In this document: piece after piece, positions 51,734-60,774 of the stretch
Layout: every line of letters begins with the position of its first letter
Numbering within the stretch: position 1 is the first letter of the stretch
Assembly: GCF_024505055.1 (NCBI RefSeq)
Contig: NZ_JANIBL010000010.1
Location: 28,290 to 92,289, forward strand
From: Methylomonas rosea
GTDB taxonomy: Bacteria; Pseudomonadota; Gammaproteobacteria; Methylococcales; Methylomonadaceae
Length of the DNA: 64,000 nt
Direction: 5' to 3'
The notes under the pieces: model-generated
Databases searched by the model: none
What the model was told of the DNA's origin: nothing
What the model saw: the letters and a program-made list of their open reading frames with translations, nothing else
Program-made: the position numbers and the translations under genes

Positions 51734-52390
51734 GTGGCAATTTACGATACCGAAGAAGAACAGCTGGAACAGTTGAAAAAATGGTGGGAAGCCAATCAGA
51801 CTTCATTGATCGCCGGTGTTGTCACCGCAATAGTATTGGTGAGCGGCTGGAATCTTTGGCAAAACCACCAATTGGAAAAACGCAGCCAGGCCTCGCAAAT
51901 GTACCAACAATTATTGGACAGCGCGGCCAAGGACAATAGCGAATCCACCGAAAAACTGGCGGAACGCTTGCCCCTCGAATTTCCGGGCACCGCTTACGCT
52001 AACTATGCAGCCCTGCAAATGGCCAAAAGCAAAGTGCAAAAAGGCGATCTGGAAGGCGCTAAAGCAATTCTGGAAAAATCGATCAAGGATGCCGACAGTG
52101 ATGAATTAAGACATGTCGCCCGTCTGCGCCTGATTCAATTAATGTTGGCTACCAGCCAATACGAACAAGGCTTGCAACTGATCGCTGCGGTCGATCCGGC
52201 CAAATCCGAAGGCTTTTCGGCCAGTTACGACGAACTACAGGGCGACCTGTATGTGGCGCTGGACCGCTTGGACGAAGCCCGTAGCGCTTACCAAAGTGCG
52301 ATCAGAACCGGTCAAGCCACCCCGCTGACGCAGTTCAAGCTGGACGATGTCGCGACGCCGAGCAACACTGCCCCGGCGACCGCCAATTAA
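51734..52390 (+). CDS. yfgM: YfgM-type ancillary SecYEG translocon subunit
   Basis: A 218-residue protein with a short cytoplasmic N-terminus (YDTEEEQLEQLKKWWEANQT), one membrane helix (SLIAGVVTAIVLVSGWNLW) and a periplasmic TPR-like domain. E. coli YfgM links SecYEG to periplasmic chaperones. It starts at GTG 51734 with an AGAGAA-type site. It sits between hisS and bamB, the conserved order. Confidence 0.93.
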   Translation: MAIYDTEEEQLEQLKKWWEANQTSLIAGVVTAIVLVSGWNLWQNHQLEKRSQASQMYQQLLDSAAKDNSESTEKLAERLPLEFPGTAYANYAALQMAKSKVQKGDLEGAKAILEKSIKDADSDELRHVARLRLIQLMLATSQYEQGLQLIAAVDPAKSEGFSASYDELQGDLYVALDRLDEARSAYQSAIRTGQATPLTQFKLDDVATPSNTAPATAN

Positions 52391-52418
52391 GCTCACTCCA
52401 ACGGATACAAGCTTTAGC

Positions 52419-53630
52419 ATGTTAATCAGGAACTTCAGATACCGCTCACTTTTCCCGCTGCTTGCTTGTCTGCCTATGCTGGCCGGCTGTGCGGGACTGG
52501 ATGCCGGACGCGACTTTATCTCGGGCTTAACGGAATATATCACCGGCGACGACGACAACGCCGATCCACCGGCCGCCTTGCAAGAATATACCCCTGAAGT
52601 GCAAGTCGAGGTGCTGTGGAAGGAATCAATCGGTAATGGCGCAGACGAAAAATATCTGAAACTGATACCCGCAGTTGCCGAAGGCACTGTGTATGTCGGC
52701 GACAACAAAGGCCATTTGCAAGCTCGCGGGGCCGGCAACGGCAGCCTGACCTGGGAAAACAACACCGATTTCAGCTTCTCGGCCGGGCCCGGCTTGGGTG
52801 TCCATACGGTGGTGATGGGTACCAGTACCGGCGAAGTCATCGGTTTTGACAAAGCCAGCGGCGAACAACGCTGGAAAGTCGACGTGCCCAGCGAAGTATT
52901 GGCCGCTCCCGTGGTGAGTCGCGGGATCGTCATCGTCCGGACCACCGACGGCAAGATCATAGGCCTAAAAGAAGATAACGGCGCGCAACTCTGGACCTTC
53001 GAGCACAACGTACCGGCCTTGAGTATCCGCGGCACCGGCGCGCCCATCATCATTGACGACAATGTGATCGCCGGCTCGGCTAACGGCAAGCTGGAAGCCC
53101 TGCAATTGAAAGACGGTAAATCCATCTGGGAAGCCACCATCGCGATTCCGAGCGGCCGTTCCGAAGTCGAACGCTTGGTCGATCTGGATGTCGATCCGGT
53201 CGCCGCGCGAGGTGCCATTTATATTGCCGGCTTCACCGGCGGCGCATCCTCTGTTTCGGAAGTGGACGGCGACGTACTGTGGCGCAACGATGCGGTGTCT
53301 TCATACACCGGCCTGAGCCTGGATTATCGTTATCTTTATGTCAGTGATACGCAAAGCGAGGTCTGGCAGCTCGATCAACGCAGCGGCGCTTCATTGTGGA
53401 AACAAAAAGACTTACACAACCGCCAATTGACGGCGGCGGTGGTTTATCAAAATTATGTGGTAGTCGGCGATTTCGAAGGCTATGTACATTGGCTGTCCAA
53501 TAGCGACGGCCGCCAATTGGGCCGCATTCAGGTCAGTAAAGCGGCGATAGAAGCCAAGCCGGTAGTCGTGGACGACACTGTTTTCATCTACGCCAAAGAC
53601 GGCACCTTGGCCGCCTTGAGAGCAAAATAA
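52419..53630 (+). CDS. bamB: Outer-membrane assembly lipoprotein BamB
   Basis: A 403-residue eight-bladed beta-propeller of the BAM complex that inserts outer-membrane proteins. The signal peptide ends in lipobox MLAGC; PQQ-like repeats follow ([58 protein letters not shown]). ATG 52419 is preferred to an in-frame upstream start overlapping yfgM because only it gives a signal peptide at the N-terminus. Confidence 0.96.
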   Translation: MLIRNFRYRSLFPLLACLPMLAGCAGLDAGRDFISGLTEYITGDDDNADPPAALQEYTPEVQVEVLWKESIGNGADEKYLKLIPAVAEGTVYVGDNKGHLQARGAGNGSLTWENNTDFSFSAGPGLGVHTVVMGTSTGEVIGFDKASGEQRWKVDVPSEVLAAPVVSRGIVIVRTTDGKIIGLKEDNGAQLWTFEHNVPALSIRGTGAPIIIDDNVIAGSANGKLEALQLKDGKSIWEATIAIPSGRSEVERLVDLDVDPVAARGAIYIAGFTGGASSVSEVDGDVLWRNDAVSSYTGLSLDYRYLYVSDTQSEVWQLDQRSGASLWKQKDLHNRQLTAAVVYQNYVVVGDFEGYVHWLSNSDGRQLGRIQVSKAAIEAKPVVVDDTVFIYAKDGTLAALRAK

Positions 53631-53634
53631 ATCC

Positions 53635-55026
53635 ATGTTACCCGTTATAGCCCTAGTGGGCCGCCCCAATGTGGGCAAATCCACGCTGTTCAATTATCTA
53701 ACCCGCAGTCGCGAAGCATTAGTCGCGGACTACCCCGGCCTGACCCGCGACCGCCAATACGGCCGGGTCAAACGCGGCGAACGCGACTGTCTGATCGTAG
53801 ATACCGGCGGTATAACTAACGAACAGGAAGGCATAGACGTCTTCGCCAAAAAACAGGTGGAAATCGCCTTGCAGGAAGCCGACGTGGTGTTTTTCATGGT
53901 CGATGCCCGGGATGGCCTTAACGCTACCGATGAAGCGATTGCCGACATGCTGCGCAAACTGGGCAAACCGGTGGTGCTGGTGGTCAATAAAGTTGACGGC
54001 ATCGACAGCAATACCGTGACCAACGATTTCTATAGCTTGGCATTGGGCGAACCGATCGGCATCGCCGCAACCCACGGCCGCAATGTCCATGATTTACTGG
54101 ATCGCATCGACGAGCTGTTGCCGGTGGTCGCGGACGAATTCGAAGAGCAAGATCCGGGTATCGCCATCGCTATCGTCGGCCGGCCCAATGTCGGCAAATC
54201 GACTTTGGTCAACCGCCTGCTCGGCGAAGAACGCGTAGTGGTCTTCGACGAAGCCGGCACGACTCGCGATAGCATTTATATTCCCTTCGAACGTAACGGC
54301 CAGAAATTTACTCTGATCGATACCGCCGGCATGCGCCGCCGCTCCAGGGTATCGTTGACGGTGGAAAAATTCAGCATCATCAAATCGCTGCAAGCCATCG
54401 AGAAAGCCCATGTGGTGATTTATTTGATCGACGCCCGCGAAGGTGTGACCGATCAGGATGCGCACATATTAGGCTTGGTGCTGGAAGCCGGCCGGGCCTT
54501 GATCATCGGCTTGAATAAATGGGATGGCCTGAACGCCGAACACCGCGATTTCGTGAAAAAACAGATCGAAATCAAATTGTCGTTTCTGGAGTTTGCGGAA
54601 AAACATCCCATCTCTGCCTTGCACGGCAGCGGCGTCGGTAAGTTGTTTGATGTGGTGCATACTCTGTACGACTCGGCCATGACCGACATGTCAACGCCAT
54701 TGCTCACCCGGATTTTGACCGACGCGCTGGCCGCACATCAGCCGCCGCTGGTTGGCGGCCGCCGGATCAAATTAAAGTACGCGCACCAGGGCGGCCGCAA
54801 TCCGCCGGTCGTAGTGATACACGGCACCCAGACCGACTCCCTCCCCGGCGCCTACAAACGCTATTTGATGAATTATTTCCGCGACCAGCTGCAACTGACG
54901 GGCACACCGATCCGTTTGATATTCAAGTCGCCGGAAAATCCGTTTCAAGGCCAGAAAAACCCGCTTTCTGATCGCCAAGTTAAAAAACGCAAACGCTTGA
55001 TCGATTTCAGTAAACGGAAAAAATAA
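53635..55026 (+). CDS. der: Ribosome-assembly GTPase Der (EngA)
   Basis: A 463-residue protein with two GTPase domains in tandem, each with a [10 protein letters not shown]-loop (near 9-17 and about 183-191), DTGG/DTAGM switch II and NKVD/NKWD G4 motifs, followed by the KH-like domain. Acts in 50S subunit assembly. It begins 4 nt after the bamB stop. Confidence 0.97.
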   Translation: MLPVIALVGRPNVGKSTLFNYLTRSREALVADYPGLTRDRQYGRVKRGERDCLIVDTGGITNEQEGIDVFAKKQVEIALQEADVVFFMVDARDGLNATDEAIADMLRKLGKPVVLVVNKVDGIDSNTVTNDFYSLALGEPIGIAATHGRNVHDLLDRIDELLPVVADEFEEQDPGIAIAIVGRPNVGKSTLVNRLLGEERVVVFDEAGTTRDSIYIPFERNGQKFTLIDTAGMRRRSRVSLTVEKFSIIKSLQAIEKAHVVIYLIDAREGVTDQDAHILGLVLEAGRALIIGLNKWDGLNAEHRDFVKKQIEIKLSFLEFAEKHPISALHGSGVGKLFDVVHTLYDSAMTDMSTPLLTRILTDALAAHQPPLVGGRRIKLKYAHQGGRNPPVVVIHGTQTDSLPGAYKRYLMNYFRDQLQLTGTPIRLIFKSPENPFQGQKNPLSDRQVKKRKRLIDFSKRKK

Positions 55027-55052
55027 CAACTCAAGATACGTGGAGCATTTCT

Positions 55053-55556
55053 ATGGCAACCATCACTTTCCAAGGCAAGCCGATCAACACTATAGGAGAT
55101 TTACCGGCGGTAGGTACACAAGCGCCGGATTTCCAGCTGACCAATCGTAAAATGCAGGACGTGGGCTTGGCTGAGTTCGCCGGCAAACGCAAAGTGCTCA
55201 ATATTGTCCCCAGCCTGGACACCCCGACCTGCGCCACCTCGACCCGCAAATTCAACGAAAAAGCCGCGCATCTGGACAATACCGTGGTGCTGGTAGTCTC
55301 CGCAGACCTGCCTTTCGCGCAAGTGCGGTTTTGCGAAATCGAAGGCATCAAACATGTCGTGCCGCTGTCGACCTTCCGTTCCAAATTTGCCCACGACTAT
55401 GGCGTAGAGCTATTGGACAGCATTTTGGCCGGCCTGACTGCCCGCGCTATTGTGATCATCGACGAAAATGACAAAGTGATCTACACCCAACTGGTCAGTG
55501 AAATTGCCGATGAGCCGGATTATGTCAACGCATTAGCTGCGCTGCATCAGCCGTAA
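55053..55556 (+). CDS. tpx: Thiol peroxidase Tpx
   Basis: A 167-residue atypical 2-Cys peroxiredoxin. Peroxidatic Cys60 lies in [12 protein letters not shown] and resolving Cys94 in [12 protein letters not shown], the family spacing. Likely periplasmic or cytosolic defence against alkyl and hydrogen peroxide; no signal peptide is seen. GGAG lies before the ATG. It is 26 nt after der but is probably its own unit. Confidence 0.96.
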   Translation: MATITFQGKPINTIGDLPAVGTQAPDFQLTNRKMQDVGLAEFAGKRKVLNIVPSLDTPTCATSTRKFNEKAAHLDNTVVLVVSADLPFAQVRFCEIEGIKHVVPLSTFRSKFAHDYGVELLDSILAGLTARAIVIIDENDKVIYTQLVSEIADEPDYVNALAALHQP

Positions 55557-55562
55557 CCCAAA

Positions 55563-55590
55563 GCGCCGAGCCCGATTTTCAGCTCGGCGC
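55563..55590. terminator. Hairpin between convergent tpx and 55642 gene
   Basis: GCGCCGAGC (55563-55571) pairs perfectly with GCTCGGCGC (55582-55590). It is followed by an A-run on this strand and TTTGGG on the other, so it is at best a weak intrinsic terminator in both directions. Confidence 0.55.
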
Positions 55591-55641
55591 AAAAAACATT
55601 TCTAAAGACCCGCCTCTGACTGTGCCAAGCCGCTGGATTTA

Positions 55642-56202
55642 TTAAGCCTTGGCCTGGCGTTCCGCCTGATCGTACATCGCGCAAAAAAGCTGAATAACCA
55701 CAAATATCATGGTCCGAGTGGTTCGAACCGCTTCAGGATCCGCCGCGCTTTCGGCGACATATTCGCTGATCGCTTCGTCCATGAATTTAACCAAGCCCAC
55801 TTGCGAGTTGCTATCGATCATACGCTCGGTAAATCGGTTCTGAAATTTGTCGCGGAATTTCATATCCATCTCCTTACCCGGCATGAATGCTTGCAACTCG
55901 GTATCGAGTAAGGCGGCGGTATTCTGCAACCATTCCATGTTCAATACCTTCTGGTCCGGCAAACTGCCGAAAGCATGCCTGAATACGCAAATCACATCGA
56001 AGCAAAGATCCATGAATAGATTCGCAAGATGCCGATCTTTGTCGGCAATCAAAGCCGAAAACACGCCAAAAATGGTTTGCGCCAACGCGCTCTGCTCGGT
56101 TTGGAATTGCTGAAGTATGGCGCGGCCAGCATTTTCATCCTGGCTTTTGGCGTATTGCAGGGCCTGATACAACTCTCGGTCGGTTAATTCACGCATCGTC
56201 AT
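55642..56202 (-). CDS. Hypothetical protein
   Basis: A 186-residue, mainly alpha-helical soluble protein I do not recognise. It starts MTMRELTDRELYQALQYAKS; ATG 56202 and a second ATG two codons later are equally possible since neither has a good ribosome site. Segments such as FGVFSALIADKDRHLANLFM and TRTMIFVVIQLFCAMYDQ suggest a packed helical bundle, not membrane spans. It stands alone, convergent with tpx. Confidence 0.65.
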   Translation of the reverse strand: MTMRELTDRELYQALQYAKSQDENAGRAILQQFQTEQSALAQTIFGVFSALIADKDRHLANLFMDLCFDVICVFRHAFGSLPDQKVLNMEWLQNTAALLDTELQAFMPGKEMDMKFRDKFQNRFTERMIDSNSQVGLVKFMDEAISEYVAESAADPEAVRTTRTMIFVVIQLFCAMYDQAERQAKA

Positions 56203-56280
56203 TTCTAAATAAGTTCAACAAATATCCAGACGATATAGTATCAAGCCGATGCCTGATAACGGATATTTATAGTGTCTAGG

Positions 56281-56332
56281 ACTATTAAACCGCCTCCTTA
56301 ATATTGTTGCTCCCGCCCTGGTGGGTGCCCAG
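56281..56332. repeat. Diverged copy 3 of the REP-like repeat
   Basis: Aligns without gaps to 60144-60195 at 37 of 52 positions, including TTGCTCCCGCC and GGGTGCCCAG, but its stem has decayed. It lies downstream of the glycine-zipper lipoprotein gene. Confidence 0.55.
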
Positions 56333-56382
56333 CTTGCAATTGAATGCTCTACGTGGGACTGAGGTATTTTCAGAGATTTTCT

Positions 56383-56772
56383 TTAGTTAACCAGCGTATG
56401 GCCGCGTTGACGCATGCAGGTTTTAAATGCCCGTTTAAAGCCTTCGTTAGCTTTGTAACCTTCCCATAATCCTGCGGGAATAGCCAAAATAGCGCCACCC
56501 GCAGCACCGGTTGCAGCACTGCCGGCTATCGCACCGACTGCCGCGCCACCCGCAGCACCGGTAACCGCACCGACTCCCGCGCCCATACCGATTTCTTTGG
56601 TGATATCCGACGCTTGTTCCGCAAGCGACTTGCACTCGACCATGTCGCGCTGCGTGGTATCGGGGTGTTGATCTAAGCGCGGATCGATGATCGGATGCCA
56701 ACCACTCATGGATGCGCAGCCGCTGGTTAATGTGGCAACTACCAACATAGAGGGTAAATATTTTTGTGTCAT
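56383..56772 (-). CDS. Glycine-zipper lipoprotein
   Basis: A 129-residue envelope protein. ATG 56772 has a GGAG ribosome site and gives a lipoprotein signal with lipobox LTSGC. After a polar segment comes a glycine-zipper region (about 65-100: GMGAGVGAVTGAAGGAAVGA and so on) expected to insert in or span a membrane, then a short tail with KTCMRQRGH. An exact 20-bp DNA repeat (56492-56511 and 56543-56562, 51 bp apart) underlies the zipper and suggests internal duplication. Specific role unknown; related proteins are linked to envelope stress. Confidence 0.82.
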   Translation of the reverse strand: MTQKYLPSMLVVATLTSGCASMSGWHPIIDPRLDQHPDTTQRDMVECKSLAEQASDITKEIGMGAGVGAVTGAAGGAAVGAIAGSAATGAAGGAILAIPAGLWEGYKANEGFKRAFKTCMRQRGHTLVN

Positions 56773-56875
56773 TTTTTCTCCAAAAACAGACATGTTTAAA
56801 TCGTTAGATAAAATTTCAACATTTATGCTTGAGCCATAGAGGGATGCCGCTGCGGGAAGGATGCTGCGGCACGCA

Positions 56876-57061
56876 CTAGAGTTGATAAAGTTGCGGGATA
56901 TTAGTGCCGGCAGGTTTGTACCACTCTTTAAAATCTATCGGCAGCTCGAGTAAGGGCGCTGTTATGCAATATTTTAAAAGGCCGTCAATGGCAACATAAG
57001 TGCCGCCGCCAATGCGTTTTTCGCCAAGCTGTTGATTCATTAAAGTATTCGAGTCGCACAT
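56876..57061 (-). CDS. Small hypothetical protein
   Basis: A 61-residue protein, unrecognised. ATG 57061 has a GGAG site 5 nt upstream, which supports translation. Sequence begins MCDSNTLMNQQLGEKRIGGG and ends in a hydrophobic/aromatic PQLYQL. No clear domain. It lies between the glycine-zipper gene and the YkgJ-type gene. Confidence 0.5.
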   Translation of the reverse strand: MCDSNTLMNQQLGEKRIGGGTYVAIDGLLKYCITAPLLELPIDFKEWYKPAGTNIPQLYQL

Positions 57062-57232
57062 AATCACTCCGTAAGTTATTCACTTGCGGAAAATTCTAAG
57101 TTTGGCGACTTAAAATCTACTTAAGCTTTGATTAGGATCCGGTTAAAAGCGGCTGCCTATTCAGCTCACGCCGAGCCGGCGTCATGCTCGGAAAGGCTTT
57201 GCAAAATCTGGTTAAACAGGCAGTATATTCAA

Positions 57233-57727
57233 ATGAATACCCTCACCCAACTCCATGTAGATATAGACGCGCGCGTAAAAACCATCCGCGACAACCAACC
57301 CGATTGGCTATGCCGCCAGGGTTGCGACGGCTGTTGTCGTCGGCTTGCCGCAGTACCCAAAATCACAGAAGAGGAATGGCATTGTCTGCAAGAAGGCCTA
57401 ATGGCCTTACCCCCGGAGCAAATTAAGGAAATTCGCCTGGAAATTGCCGCGCTGGCCGGCCAGACATCGCGCCCGGTCATCTGCCCACTGCTGGACAAAG
57501 CGAAAGGCGCCTGCCTGGTCTATGCCCACCGCCCTGTCGCTTGCCGAACCTATGGTTTCTATGTTCAGCGCGACCAGGGGCTTTACTGCAAGGACATCGA
57601 ATCGCGCTTAAACGATGGCGCGCTGAGCGAAGTGGTGTGGGGCAACCATGACGGCATCGATCATCGGCTACTTGCGCTAGGCGAGTCTCGCGAATTACCG
57701 GAGTGGTTTCTAGCAGACTTGAAATAA
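57233..57727 (+). CDS. YkgJ-type cysteine-cluster (putative Fe/Zn-binding) protein
   Basis: A 164-residue protein with CRQGCDGCC near residue 28, then CPLLDKAKGACLVYAHRPVACRTYG, the pattern of the YkgJ/UPF0153 family thought to bind zinc or iron. ATG 57233 (MNTLTQLHVDID) is chosen because the family begins here; an in-frame extension upstream has no support. It ends 18 nt inside the convergent gene at 57710. Confidence 0.85.
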   Translation: MNTLTQLHVDIDARVKTIRDNQPDWLCRQGCDGCCRRLAAVPKITEEEWHCLQEGLMALPPEQIKEIRLEIAALAGQTSRPVICPLLDKAKGACLVYAHRPVACRTYGFYVQRDQGLYCKDIESRLNDGALSEVVWGNHDGIDHRLLALGESRELPEWFLADLK

Positions 57728-57994
57728 GGCTCCAGCCTCGCAGTGAACTGATTGAGGGCAATGCGAACAAATACTTGCCACTTCCGACAATAGATCATTC
57801 TGCTTTTCCTTCTGAATTTGCCGCAACAAATACGCATTGAATTTATTGTCGGGTGGCTTGATATATAGCGGATAGCCGAGCCCGAGTAACAAAGTGCTGG
57901 CGAACTGGGCTTTGCGACCGCCATTGTCTATCATCGATACCTCTTCCAAGTATCGCGCAAGCGGGCAATTTCGCCCGTAGTCAATTTTGTTCAT
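57710..57994 (-). CDS. Small cysteine-rich protein starting inside a large palindrome
   Basis: A 94-residue protein, unrecognised, with an early NCPLARYLEE and a C-terminal CSHCPQSVHCEAG, a plausible metal or Fe-S site (C-x2-C-x5-C). ATG 57994 lies in one arm of a 64-nt palindrome; an alternative in-frame ATG at 58021 lies at its loop and would add nine residues. Neither has a good ribosome site, so translation may depend on the hairpin. It overlaps the YkgJ-type gene tail to tail by 18 nt. Confidence 0.6.
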   Translation of the reverse strand: MNKIDYGRNCPLARYLEEVSMIDNGGRKAQFASTLLLGLGYPLYIKPPDNKFNAYLLRQIQKEKQNDLLSEVASICSHCPQSVHCEAGALFQVC

Positions 57995-58048
57995 TACCGT
58001 ATGCTTTTTACATAAATACATGTAAAAAGCATACGGTAATGAACCAAA
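57985..58048. repeat. Long near-perfect palindrome (25-bp perfect arms)
   Basis: 57989-58013 and 58020-58044 are exact reverse complements, loop aaatac; with one mismatch pairing continues to 57985/58048. It overlaps the start of the 57710 gene and follows the PAS-LuxR gene in transcription direction. Next to it, 58044-58122 is AT-rich with a second palindrome GCATATATGC (58082-58091). Confidence 0.9.
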
Positions 58049-58122
58049 AAAATAACCACCTTTATATGGTAATTATTTAGTGCATATATGCCAATTACAT
58101 AAAATCGAAGGGCTTGGACGCG

Positions 58123-59928
58123 CTACTTGGTAGTAATCAGGCCGTGATCGATGGCAAAGCGTGTGACTTCGGCCGTACTGTGCAGGCCCAGATTTGCCAT
58201 CAGATTTCTGCGGTGCGAGATGACCGTTGGCGTGGCTAGGTGTAGCTGTTTTCCGATTTCAGCTGAGGTCATTCCCGTAGCAATCATCCCGAGAATCTGC
58301 CGCTGCCGCTTGGTCAGACTTTCGGCTGCTTTAACATTTTCTGCGTTAGCAGTTAAGGGCGACGAACTATCGCGTATGAGCAATTCAATCCGCTTCAGCA
58401 AGTCCACGCCTTCTTCATTCAGGCGCTTGCGTTGGCTAATATCCAGTATCGTGCCGACCATGCGTAGCGGGCTATTTTGCCTGTCCCGAAGGGTAACCCT
58501 GCCTCTTGCTTCGACCGATACCCAATGACCATCCTTGTGCCTCAACCGGTGTTCGCTTTCGAAGCTGGCGGTTTCCCCCTGCAAATGCACTGAAATTTTC
58601 TGTTTGAAGCTTTCAAGGTCCTTGGGATTGACCAAATCCATCCAGTCGTCTTCGTTGTGGCCCAGTTCCTCCTCGTTGTAGCCGAGTAATTCGAACCAGC
58701 GATTGCCTGCTGTGACTTTACGTTCAGGAATGTGCCAATCCCATAAAACCAATCCCGATGCCGCCAGCGCCATTTCGAGTTGCTCCTCGCTTTCTGCCAA
58801 CGCCATTTCGGCCTGCTTTTGCTCGGTAACATCCTGCCCCATACCCATCCATTCGAGAATGCGGCCCTGTCTATCGCGAATCGGCACCGCACGCACGCTC
58901 ATCCAACGCCAGACACCATCGTGGCGGCGAATACGGTGTGTGTTCAAGAACGGTTCGCCACGCTCGACTGCGGATTGCCAAAGCGCTGCGGCAGCTTCGA
59001 CATCGTCGGGATGCACGACCTTGGCCCACCCCGCGCCGAGCATTTCTTCCGCTGTCTGGCCGGTGAATGCCATCCACGCCGGTTGGGGGGCAACATGAAG
59101 ACCATTGGAAGGGCAGAACCATGTCACGACACTGGTTGTTTCCACCAGCGTTCGGTAGCGTTCCTCGCTGGCCTGCAAACTGGTCAAGGCTTCGCGCTGG
59201 ACCGTAATGTCACGACCAACCGACTGAATTTCCCTGAGCGCGCCACCGATATCGTAGAATCCTCGATTGATGAATTGCATCCAGCGCAGTTCGCCCCCAG
59301 CGACATACACCCTGTTCTCGATGCTGACGACGGGGTGGTCCGGCGACATCTCGCTTAGCCTGGCCTCGATCATGGGAATATCGTCGGGATGGGCTGCCGG
59401 ATGCCAGCGATGACCAATCAACTCGTCGGCGATTTTGCCGAACACCCGACAAAAAACATCATTGACGAACAAAAAGGTTCCGTCAGGCAGGATCCGACTG
59501 ATAACCTCGGTCTGATCTTCCACGACTGACCGATAGCGGGACTCGCTCACTTCTAGTTTTTGAAGAGCTTGATAGCTTGCGGTTCTATCGACGATTGCAC
59601 CCACGGCCACATCAGAGCAATCCCCGAAACTTGAAATATTGAATTCATACCAACCCGTCGAGCCATCCTTGCGTTTCTGCGGGATGATGCCGGTATAGGT
59701 GCTGCCCTCCGCAATAGCAGCGTAAGCCTCACGCCCGAATGCCTGATAACTGTCCTGGTCAAGAAACAGGTTTCGGGTAGCTTGGCCAATTAGTTCATCC
59801 GGCTCGTAAGCAAAAATACGATGCATGGCCGCGTTGGCCCAAACAATGTGCCTGTCCTTAATTATCGCAATGGCGATGAAGTCACTATTCAGGATTGCGG
59901 CTGATTGACCAATTGATTTTTCGAGCAT
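58123..59928 (-). CDS. Four-PAS LuxR-type transcription regulator
   Basis: A 601-residue protein with PAS domains at about 10-130, 140-260, 270-390 and 400-515 (each ending in a PAC motif such as GAIVDRTASYQA, QSVGRDITVQRE, MGQDVTEQKQ, GTILDISQRKR), then a LuxR/GerE helix-turn-helix (SLTKRQRQILGMIATGMTSAEIGKQLH...RRNLMANLG). There is no kinase or receiver domain, so the PAS sensors seem to act directly on DNA binding. I start at ATG 59928 (MLEKSIGQSAAI); an extension to 60096 is possible but poorly supported. Confidence 0.88.
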   Translation of the reverse strand: MLEKSIGQSAAILNSDFIAIAIIKDRHIVWANAAMHRIFAYEPDELIGQATRNLFLDQDSYQAFGREAYAAIAEGSTYTGIIPQKRKDGSTGWYEFNISSFGDCSDVAVGAIVDRTASYQALQKLEVSESRYRSVVEDQTEVISRILPDGTFLFVNDVFCRVFGKIADELIGHRWHPAAHPDDIPMIEARLSEMSPDHPVVSIENRVYVAGGELRWMQFINRGFYDIGGALREIQSVGRDITVQREALTSLQASEERYRTLVETTSVVTWFCPSNGLHVAPQPAWMAFTGQTAEEMLGAGWAKVVHPDDVEAAAALWQSAVERGEPFLNTHRIRRHDGVWRWMSVRAVPIRDRQGRILEWMGMGQDVTEQKQAEMALAESEEQLEMALAASGLVLWDWHIPERKVTAGNRWFELLGYNEEELGHNEDDWMDLVNPKDLESFKQKISVHLQGETASFESEHRLRHKDGHWVSVEARGRVTLRDRQNSPLRMVGTILDISQRKRLNEEGVDLLKRIELLIRDSSSPLTANAENVKAAESLTKRQRQILGMIATGMTSAEIGKQLHLATPTVISHRRNLMANLGLHSTAEVTRFAIDHGLITTK

Positions 59929-60143
59929 GGAGCAGACCCGGCTTGTAGATAGCTCGGTATTTTGCCAGAAGGAACGCCTTAAGCGCCGAGTAATTACCCC
60001 ACTTACCTGTTCAAAGCATGAGCCGGGCGTCTGGCTGGAGAAATGAGGGAACCCAGGATTTGAGTTCCCGTGCCTATTTGTTAACCCGGCCGGCAATCAA
60101 CCAAATTAACAGTGACCAGCATCCAAGACCTTTAAACGGTTAC

Positions 60144-60263
60144 GTTATTGACCCGGCCCTTAAATATCGTCGCTCCCGCGAAGGCGGGAGCCCAGCGGTT
60201 ATACTGGATTCCCGCCTTCGCGAGAATGACGGCTCCAGGGAACTTAAGGGCCGAGTCAACAAT
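60144..60263. repeat. BIME-like paired palindromic repeat (copy 2 and inverted half)
   Basis: The left part (60144-60195) contains an 8-bp perfect stem GCTCCCGC/GCGGGAGC; the right part contains the inverted counterpart ATTCCCGC/GCGAGAAT. The outer ends ATTGACCCGGCCCTTAA (60147-60163) and TTAAGGGCCGAGTCAACAAT (60244-60263) are imperfect inverted repeats, so the whole 120 bp can fold into one structure. Within the 336-bp gap 59929-60264 nothing else is evident except a TTAACCCGGCC fragment near 60081. Confidence 0.75.
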
Positions 60264-60264
60264 A

Positions 60265-60774
60265 TCATTCAGCAGCCGGTGAATGATGGCTATTGTGACC
60301 GGGTATGTCCGGATTACCGTGGTCCTGGGTTTGGGCGTCGAACCACTCGTGCAGGGCCTGAACGAATTGGGGATATTCGGTGGAAAAATGAATCTGTCCG
60401 CCGTTATCCAAAGCTTGATATTGCACTTTAATATCATCGGCTTTTGCCGTTTTTAACTGCGCCAGCCCCGGCATTGCCGCACCGTGCAAACGTTCGGTGA
60501 CAGAATAATCGCCTGCTTTATATTGCTCGGCCCTTTTTTGTAAATGCGCCTGGATTAATTTGATTTGCGAGGTGTTGTCCGCCGATTTGATTACCACATG
60601 CTGGACGCCGCCGTGAACCGTTTTGGTAAAGGTTTGTACCGTCCCCTTCACCGCGTAAGGCACTATTGTCTGCAATTGTTCTTGATTGATGGGTTTAGCG
60701 GGCGCATGTTCAATGGCTTGCACGACGATAAGGCATTGCAGAATGCCCAGTATTATTAATAGATAGTGTTTCAT
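60265..60774 (-). CDS. Secreted protein of unknown function
   Basis: A 169-residue protein with signal peptide MKHYLLIILGILQCLIVVQA. The mature part (FTKTVHGGVQHVVIKSADN..QIKLIQAHLQKRAEQY.AGDYS...LHGAAMPGLAQL) matches a widespread small family often labelled aspartate carbamoyltransferase in databases although it shares none of the ATCase catalytic motifs. The C-terminus is His-rich (HSSH-like GHNSHH), and a conserved LHEWFDAQTQDHG segment is present. Function unknown; possibly metal-binding. The 214 bp upstream contain only a small hairpin CTCCGG/CCGGAG. Confidence 0.75.
   Translation of the reverse strand: MKHYLLIILGILQCLIVVQAIEHAPAKPINQEQLQTIVPYAVKGTVQTFTKTVHGGVQHVVIKSADNTSQIKLIQAHLQKRAEQYKAGDYSVTERLHGAAMPGLAQLKTAKADDIKVQYQALDNGGQIHFSTEYPQFVQALHEWFDAQTQDHGNPDIPGHNSHHSPAAE

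Noticed and set aside
52235..53218. 327-residue open frame on - strand
   Set aside because: Antisense to yfgM and bamB, both unmistakable; serine/proline-rich composition typical of a shadow frame.
58044..58122. AT-rich stretch considered as phage attachment site
   Set aside because: No tRNA, integrase or duplicated core found nearby.
60169..60235. Possible CRISPR-like repeats
   Set aside because: Only an inverted pair of short hairpins, not regularly spaced direct repeats with spacers.
60018..60431. 137-residue open frame on + strand
   Set aside because: Runs through the BIME-like repeat and antisense to the secreted protein gene.
60132..60437. 101-residue open frame on - strand containing AKAGIQ-like text
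   Set aside because: Typical spurious translation of a REP-type repeat; not a gene.
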